From assembly GCA_001001625.1 (NCBI GenBank), contig LCKU01000046.1, positions 1 to 9,946 on the forward strand: a stretch of DNA of 9,946 bases. The letters are read 5' to 3'. This DNA is from Parcubacteria group bacterium GW2011_GWA2_45_30. Lineage in GTDB: Bacteria; Patescibacteriota; Minisyncoccia; Sungbacterales; HO2-52-23. Positions 7,106 to 9,946 of this stretch are shown here, one piece after another. Made by a program: the position numbers and the translations under genes. Position 1 is the stretch's first letter; the number at the start of each line of letters is the position of its first letter. The notes below the pieces were generated by a model. It was not told where the DNA came from, made no database searches, and saw only the letters and a program-made list of their open reading frames with translations.

Positions 7106-7133
7106 ATTATAGCAAATCCATATCTTATGTCAA
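7106..7133 (-). promoter_or_regulatory. - strand promoter P1 (TTGACA-N16-TATAAT)
   Basis: The -35 TTGACA is the complement of 7128-7133, the -10 TATAAT of 7106-7111, with a 16-bp spacer and an extended -10 (TGC before TATAAT). It shares GATTTGCTATAATGA with promoter P2. Confidence 0.7.
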
Positions 7134-7192
7134 ATACATTGTCCCCAATTACCTTAAAGAATAGATTTAAAAAAAGGCGTCGCCTTTATACG

Positions 7193-7220
7193 AAAACTAA
7201 AACCCCGCATTACTGCGGAG
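7193..7220 (-). terminator. Intrinsic terminator of small RNA A
   Basis: - strand CTCCGCA-GTAA-TGCGGGG followed by TTTTAGTTTT. The one non-Watson-Crick pair is U-G on the - strand but C-A on the + strand, so the - strand is the functional orientation. A further small palindrome (AAAGGCG-T-CGCCTTT, 7173-7187) lies just beyond. Confidence 0.7.
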
Positions 7221-7263
7221 CTTGAGGATTCCACTTTACAGAGGAATTTCCAGATTCGCCACC
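7193..7263 (-). ncRNA. Candidate small RNA A (guide-like 5' end, unit 1)
   Basis: With +1 at G7263 (6 nt after the -10) the RNA is about 71 nt. It begins GGTGGCGAATCTGGA, complementary over all 15 positions (one G-U) to the central stem-loop of the tRNA-like element at 7327-7393. Then follow a 5-bp hairpin (ATTCC/GGAAT, 7228-7247), a short linker and an intrinsic terminator (7193-7220). This promoter-guide-hairpin-terminator order is repeated by small RNA B. A short ATG frame (MVANLEIPL) overlaps the 5' end, but its ATG starts upstream of the predicted +1. There is no expression evidence. Confidence 0.55.
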
Positions 7264-7269
7264 ATAATC

Positions 7270-7297
7270 ATTATAGCAAATCAGTAGAATTCGTCAA
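7270..7297 (-). promoter_or_regulatory. - strand promoter P2 (TTGACG-N16-TATAAT)
   Basis: The -35 TTGACG is the complement of 7292-7297, the -10 TATAAT of 7270-7275, spacer 16 bp, extended -10 TGC. It drives small RNA A, placing +1 on the first base of the guide segment. Confidence 0.75.
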
Positions 7298-7305
7298 GTG
7301 CACGT

Positions 7306-7314
7306 TGTGGATAA
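7306..7314 (-). promoter_or_regulatory. TTATCCACA box, unit 1 (DnaA-box sequence)
   Basis: The - strand reads TTATCCACA, identical to the high-affinity DnaA box. It sits 8 bp from the -35 of P2 and 12 bp from the tRNA-like element, as in unit 2 (9 and 12 bp). Conservation shows it belongs to the unit; DnaA binding is only a possibility. Confidence 0.5.
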
Positions 7315-7326
7315 CTCCAGAACCCT

Positions 7327-7393
7327 GGACCTAGAGGGAGTTGCACCCTCGGGATCCTGGTGGCGAACCTGGATGCCCCTGCTTAGTAGGCCC
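7327..7393 (-). ncRNA. tRNA-like element 1, D-arm missing (67 nt)
   Basis: On the - strand: acceptor-like GGGCCTA (7387-7393) pairs with TAGGTCC (7327-7333, one G-U). An 8-nt single strand CTAAGCAG follows, then a central hairpin (GGG, bulged C, ATCC, A-A mismatch, GG, 7-nt loop TTCGCCA, CC, A, GGAT, CCC). Directly next is a T-arm-like hairpin GAGGG-TGCAACT-CCCTC. The T-loop differs from TTCRANY only at its second base. There is no D-stem, so it is too short for a normal tRNA. The G-U in the acceptor would be A-C on the + strand. It may be a degenerate tRNA, a tRNA mimic or a folded DNA site. Confidence 0.5.
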
Positions 7394-7397
7394 AAGG

Positions 7398-7403
7398 TAT
7401 AAT
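7398..7403 (+). promoter_or_regulatory. Candidate -10 (TATAAT) for the 7415 gene
   Basis: TATAAT ends 11 bp before ATG 7415, which would give a nearly leaderless mRNA. No -35 hexamer is recognisable because tRNA-like element 1 occupies the space. Confidence 0.4.
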
Positions 7404-7414
7404 AATGGTATCTT

Positions 7415-7654
7415 ATGGAAAATAAAAAATCAAAATTAATTTTATCAATGTTCACACTGCTTGTGATTAATTTTGGAATTGCGAACATTGTGGAGGCGGG
7501 TTTAATCTTTAAAGCCCCATCAAGTACGGCATATATAACCCAAAAACCGCCTTGCGGCGGCATGGGCGATCCCATTAGCATGGGAGTCAAGACTTGGTAT
7601 CTAAGTGCATTATATCAATACTATAAAGACTGTCAAGTAGGCGCCTGTGGATAA
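7415..7654 (+). CDS. Short secreted protein: signal peptide plus tail (likely decapitated LamG-type gene)
   Basis: Residues 1-28 (MENKKSKLILS... to VEA) form a clear signal peptide; the mature start GLIFKAPSS is the same as in the LamG protein at 7749. The remaining tail (AYITQKPPCGGMGDPISMG and on to CQVGACG, 79 residues in all) has no LamG features. It coincides with the - strand small RNA B, its terminator and promoter, and the TAA stop lies inside the TTATCCACA box of unit 2. The simplest reading is that unit 2 sits directly after the signal peptide and the tail is read through non-coding DNA. A real short secreted Cys-containing peptide is possible. No Shine-Dalgarno site is visible. Confidence 0.5.
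   Translation: MENKKSKLILSMFTLLVINFGIANIVEAGLIFKAPSSTAYITQKPPCGGMGDPISMGVKTWYLSALYQYYKDCQVGACG
7505..7519 (+). repeat. 15-bp direct repeat at the end of the signal-peptide code (partner 7827-7841)
   Basis: ATCTTTAAAGCCCCA, coding IFKAP, is identical at 7827-7841. Downstream of it the two genes diverge entirely, so this marks the edge of the shared unit. Confidence 0.75.
7542..7560 (-). terminator. Intrinsic terminator of small RNA B
   Basis: - strand CCGCC-GCAA-GGCGG (7547-7560) followed by TTTTT (7542-7546): a perfect stem with a GNRA tetraloop and a U-run. Confidence 0.75.
7542..7601 (-). ncRNA. Candidate small RNA B (guide-like 5' end, unit 2)
   Basis: With +1 at 7601/7602 (7-8 nt after the -10) the RNA is about 60 nt. 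From its first or second base it reads ATACCAAGTCTTGACTC, which pairs without a gap over 17 positions (three G-U) with the central stem-loop of tRNA-like element 2 (7701-7717). Then come a hairpin CCCAT-GCTA-ATGGG (7571-7584) and the terminator at 7542-7560. It is antisense to the tail of the 7415 reading frame. Layout equals small RNA A, but the sequence is different. No expression evidence. Confidence 0.55.
7609..7636 (-). promoter_or_regulatory. - strand promoter P3 (TTGACA-N16-TATAAT)
   Basis: The -35 TTGACA is the complement of 7631-7636 and the -10 TATAAT of 7609-7614, spacer 16 bp. Same position relative to the TTATCCACA box and tRNA-like element as P2. Confidence 0.75.
7646..7654 (-). 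promoter_or_regulatory. TTATCCACA box, unit 2 (DnaA-box sequence)
   Basis: Second exact TTATCCACA on the - strand, 12 bp from tRNA-like element 2. On the + strand its last three bases are the stop codon of the 7415 frame. Confidence 0.5.
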
Positions 7655-7666
7655 TTTTATAATATA

Positions 7667-7732
7667 GCCGGCGGAGGGAATCGAACCCTCGGGATCAAGA
7701 ATACCAAGTCTCAACCCACGCCAATCGCCGGC
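7667..7732 (-). ncRNA. tRNA-like element 2, D-arm missing (66 nt)
   Basis: On the - strand: GCCGGCG (7726-7732) pairs perfectly with CGCCGGC (7667-7673). An 8-nt single strand ATTGGCGT follows, then a central hairpin GGG-TTGAGA, 8-nt loop CTTGGTAT, TCTTGA, bulged T, CCC. Directly next is a canonical T-arm GAGGG-TTCGATT-CCCTC. The two non-Watson-Crick pairs in the central stem are G-U on the - strand and A-C on the + strand. There is no D-arm, no encoded CCA, and the loop is 8 nt, so a functional elongator tRNA is unlikely. Same architecture as element 1 with unrelated stem sequences. Confidence 0.55.
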
Positions 7733-7748
7733 TAATAAGCAGATTAGC
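7731..7748 (+). promoter_or_regulatory. Hairpin abutting the LamG start codon
   Basis: GCTAAT-AAGCAG-ATTAGC is a perfect 6-bp-arm inverted repeat ending one base before ATG 7749. It could hide the start in the mRNA. No Shine-Dalgarno site is present. Confidence 0.5.
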
Positions 7749-9836
7749 ATGCATAACAAAAAAATTCTAATTTTTATAAGTTTCTTAATTTCGTTTGGCT
7801 TTGCTAATGTGGCTCAAGCCGGTCTTATCTTTAAAGCCCCAAGTTCCATAGGATTAATAAGCGGCCTCGTCGGCTACTGGTCTTTTGACGGAAAAGATAT
7901 GGCCGGCAACACCGCCTACGACCGCTCCGGCCAAAACAACAACGGTACTCTCACCAACGGCCCCACCCGCGCCATCGGCAAAATCGGCCAGGGGTTGAGT
8001 TTTGACGGGGTGGATGATTATGTGACTATTGCCGACTCCGATACGCTTTCTTTAATTGATCAAACTGTTTCTGTTTGGTTTAAAAATACTGGCAGCGGCA
8101 TTCAGATTGTTGTAGAGCATGAAGCTATCAGCGTGCCCAATGATTGGGGCGTTTTCGTGGACTCAGACGGTACTCTAAAGTATTTTGGTACTTGGTCAGT
8201 AGATCAGAGTAACGATAGTAATTATAATGTGAGAGACAATCTCTGGCATAACATCATTATAGTGCGTAGTAGTGTTCTTGATCGACGATATTTTTACGTT
8301 GATGGGGTACTAGTCTTTAATGTTGCCGATACTCAAACTGGAACAAACAATCCAGATGGAGTTTTGGCTATTGGTGCCCGCATAGCTAATTTATCATTGT
8401 TCTTCAACGGCCTCATCGACGATGTCCGCATCTACAACCGCGCGCTGACGGCGGATGAAATTAAACGGCTCTACCGCATCGGTGGGACTTTGAAATTGGG
8501 CGATTCTAAATCCCTAAACACTAACTCTCTAACCTCTGGTCTTGTTGGTTATTGGTCTTTTGACGAATCCACCCACGGCACCACTTCGGTGGCGGATCTT
8601 TCCGGCAACAATAACCGCGGCCATTTGATAAATGGTCCGCAAAAAGCCATCGGCAAAATCGGCCAGGGGTTGAGTTTTGACGGGGTGGATGATCAGGTAG
8701 TTCTCCCAACATCAGCCGTACTTAGCATGACATCGAGTGTCACTGTTTCCGCCTGGATTCGCCGTCAAGGAAACGCGGCAACGTATGCGAGAATTTTTGA
8801 ACACGGTATGGTGAGTGGGGCTCCTAATTTGGAGTATTCCCTCATCATAGACAACACCGATAAGCTTGCGTTTGGGCTGACGACGGGCGGCGTGGCTGAT
8901 GAAACGCCGAGCAATGCCACGTTACCGCAGAATGTCTGGATTCACGTTGTTGGAACGTGGGACGGGACAAACAAGAGACTCTATATTAATGGTAGCCTTG
9001 ATAGGACTATCGCGCAATCGGGGACGATAACCGAGCAAAATAACACGAATACGCTAGGCTACCGAATTGGGCCAATGCATAATTTCAACGGCCTCATCGA
9101 CGATGTCCGCATCTACAACCGGGCGTTATCAGCCGATGAAATCAAGCGGCTCTACCGCATCGGTGGGACTTTGAAACTGGGAAGTTCCCAGGCGCAAAAT
9201 ACCGGCTCGCTCACGAAAGGTTTGGTTGGTTATTGGTCTTTTGACGAATCCACCCACGGAACCACCTCGGTCGCGGATCTTTCCGGAAACAATAACCGCG
9301 GCCATTTGATAAATGGTCCGCAAAAAGCCATCGGCAAAATCGGCCAGGGGTTGAGTTTTGACGTAGTGGATGATTTGATAACAATGGGCGATGTTCTTGA
9401 TTTTACCACTGCAAATCTTAGTTTCTCGGCCTGGTTCTATCCGCAATCTGGCGGCCACGCTTTTCCTCGAATCATTGACAAAGATAACAACCTAGATAAC
9501 GGCTATTACTTTGTCTATGACAAAACCAATGGCGCGCTGATGTTTAAGACTGCGGGCACTACGAATATGTCTAGTAATAATTCAGTGATTACACAGAACG
9601 CGTGGAACCATGTCGTTGTAACATACGATGGGGCTAATGTGCGGTTCTACGTCAATGGCGTTGCGCAAGGAGCGCCTGCCTACACAACACTGCCGGTTAA
9701 TACGGTAAATGCATTTGTTGTGGGGAATATAGCTGATTCCAGTCGCCCATTAGATGGTAAGTTAGACGACGTCCGCATCTACAACCGCGCGCTAAGCGCT
9801 AGCGAAATACAACGTTTATATAATATGGGCCGCTAA
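7749..9836 (+). CDS. Secreted triple-LamG (concanavalin A-like) surface protein
   Basis: A 695-residue protein. Residues 1-24 form a signal peptide (MHNKK..., ending VAQA) with mature start GLIFKAPSS. Three Laminin_G_3-type domains follow, each opening with GLVGYWSFD (about residues 39, 264, 492) and closing with DDVRIYNRAL-x-A-x-EI-x-RLY. The first two domains are linked to the next by a shared RIGGTLKLG sequence. The LamG/concanavalin A fold is a beta sandwich that often binds glycans or matrix proteins, so an extracellular adhesin or carbohydrate-binding role is inferred. No catalytic motif, sortase signal or C-terminal anchor is visible; it ends soon after the third domain. Domain edges are nearly identical at DNA level while the cores differ. 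In domain 3 the usual FDGVDD reads FDVVDD. It lies directly downstream of tRNA-like element 2 and shares its signal peptide with the 7415 gene. Confidence 0.93.
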   Translation: MHNKKILIFISFLISFGFANVAQAGLIFKAPSSIGLISGLVGYWSFDGKDMAGNTAYDRSGQNNNGTLTNGPTRAIGKIGQGLSFDGVDDYVTIADSDTLSLIDQTVSVWFKNTGSGIQIVVEHEAISVPNDWGVFVDSDGTLKYFGTWSVDQSNDSNYNVRDNLWHNIIIVRSSVLDRRYFYVDGVLVFNVADTQTGTNNPDGVLAIGARIANLSLFFNGLIDDVRIYNRALTADEIKRLYRIGGTLKLGDSKSLNTNSLTSGLVGYWSFDESTHGTTSVADLSGNNNRGHLINGPQKAIGKIGQGLSFDGVDDQVVLPTSAVLSMTSSVTVSAWIRRQGNAATYARIFEHGMVSGAPNLEYSLIIDNTDKLAFGLTTGGVADETPSNATLPQNVWIHVVGTWDGTNKRLYINGSLDRTIAQSGTITEQNNTNTLGYRIGPMHNFNGLIDDVRIYNRALSADEIKRLYRIGGTLKLGSSQAQNTGSLTKGLVGYWSFDESTHGTTSVADLSGNNNRGHLINGPQKAIGKIGQGLSFDVVDDLITMGDVLDFTTANLSFSAWFYPQSGGHAFPRIIDKDNNLDNGYYFVYDKTNGALMFKTAGTTNMSSNNSVITQNAWNHVVVTYDGANVRFYVNGVAQGAPAYTTLPVNTVNAFVVGNIADSSRPLDGKLDDVRIYNRALSASEIQRLYNMGR
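8607..8682 (+). repeat. 76-bp exact repeat at LamG domain starts (partner 9288-9363)
   Basis: The stretch coding NNNRGHLINGPQKAIGKIGQ and the next few residues is identical at 9288-9363, 681 bp away. Its last part (GCCATCGGCA..., 48 bp through GGATGAT) also matches 7971-8018 in domain 1. Similar identity is found at the domain ends (about 8402-8440 and 9084-9121). Confidence 0.9.
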
Positions 9837-9863
9837 CATCCTATAACATCCTTTAATATCCTC
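9834..9863 (+). repeat. Three 10-bp tandem repeats between the LamG gene and the next gene
   Basis: Units TAACATCCTA, TAACATCCTT and TAATATCCTC run from the LamG stop codon (the first TAA) to one base before ATG 9865. They may act as a binding or spacing element; no Shine-Dalgarno site is present. Confidence 0.7.
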
Positions 9864-9864
9864 T

Positions 9865-9946
9865 ATGACTAATCCCTTAAAGGAATTCCTAAAAAACTTT
9901 GACTTCCAAAATCCGGATTGGACTTTACTGCCGGAATGTTTTCCCA
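9865..9946 (+). CDS. Start of an unidentified protein (runs off window)
   Basis: ATG 9865 opens MTNPLKEFLKNF, then DFQNPDWTLLPECFP to the window edge, with no stop. Only 27 residues are visible; there is no signal peptide. The family cannot be named. It follows the LamG gene by 28 bp on the same strand. Confidence 0.55.
   Translation, partial: MTNPLKEFLKNFDFQNPDWTLLPECFP

Noticed and set aside
7236..7265. Tiny - strand ORF (MVANLEIPL) at the start of small RNA A
   Set aside because: Its ATG begins 2 nt before the predicted +1, there is no ribosome site, and small RNA B has no equivalent peptide; the guide complementarity explains the sequence better.
7667..7732. Ordinary tRNA gene on the - strand
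   Set aside because: T-arm and acceptor stem fit, but the D-arm is missing, the central loop is 8 nt, and no standard anticodon arm of 5 bp plus 7 nt can be drawn.
7300..7735. Integron attC sites
   Set aside because: Folded elements between small genes suggested attC, but no GTTRRRY/RYYYAAC core pair is present, the fold is a three-way junction with a T-arm, and no integrase is visible.
1..9946. CRISPR array
   Set aside because: Repeats found are coding modules or palindromes with irregular spacing; no regularly spaced 25-40 bp repeats with unique spacers.

Overview
The window looks like part of a Candidate Phyla Radiation genome (Patescibacteria, probably a Parcubacteria-type lineage). This is inferred from style: a giant surface fibre built of G-N-V-G-I-G-T-T-S-P modules, a stand-alone four-helix-bundle (23S rRNA intervening-sequence type) protein, a secreted triple-LamG protein, start codons without good Shine-Dalgarno sites, and short AT-rich gaps. 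All visible protein genes are on the + strand and use the standard code; the complete ones end in TAA.

Positions 1-5452 hold one very large fibre or adhesin gene whose 5' end lies outside the window. It is broken twice: by a frameshift near 650 and by an in-frame TAA at 3803-3805. About 14 VGIGTTSP modules are followed by a chaperone or autoproteolysis-like C-terminal region and a Pro/Ser/Glu-rich tail. Part of that tail is encoded by palindromic (REP-like) repeats that stay in frame. Next come a four-helix-bundle protein (5485-5982), a membrane-anchored unknown protein with a frameshift just after its N-terminal helix (6025-6578), and a small basic protein with a weak resemblance to BECR/PBECR-type nucleases (6632-7042).

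The most unusual part is 7040-7750. Here the - strand carries what I read as small RNA genes, each with a near-consensus TTGACN-N16-TATAAT promoter and an intrinsic terminator. Two of them belong to a unit that occurs twice in tandem. In + strand order each unit is: small RNA (-), its promoter (-), TTATCCACA box (-), 12 bp, a 66-67 nt tRNA-like element (-) that lacks a D-arm, then the ATG of a + strand gene whose signal peptide ends in GLIFKAPSS. The predicted 5' end of each small RNA is complementary to the central stem-loop of the tRNA-like element of its own unit. The pairing sequence differs completely between the two units, yet complementarity is kept, and all four deviations are G-U wobbles. 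The acceptor-like stems also covary. I know of no described system with this layout.

In the first unit the + strand gene is only a signal peptide plus a short tail that overlaps the second small RNA (7415-7654). In the second unit it leads into a full secreted protein with three LamG domains (7749-9836), whose conserved edges and divergent cores suggest domain shuffling. A further gene starts at 9865 behind three 10-bp tandem repeats and leaves the window.
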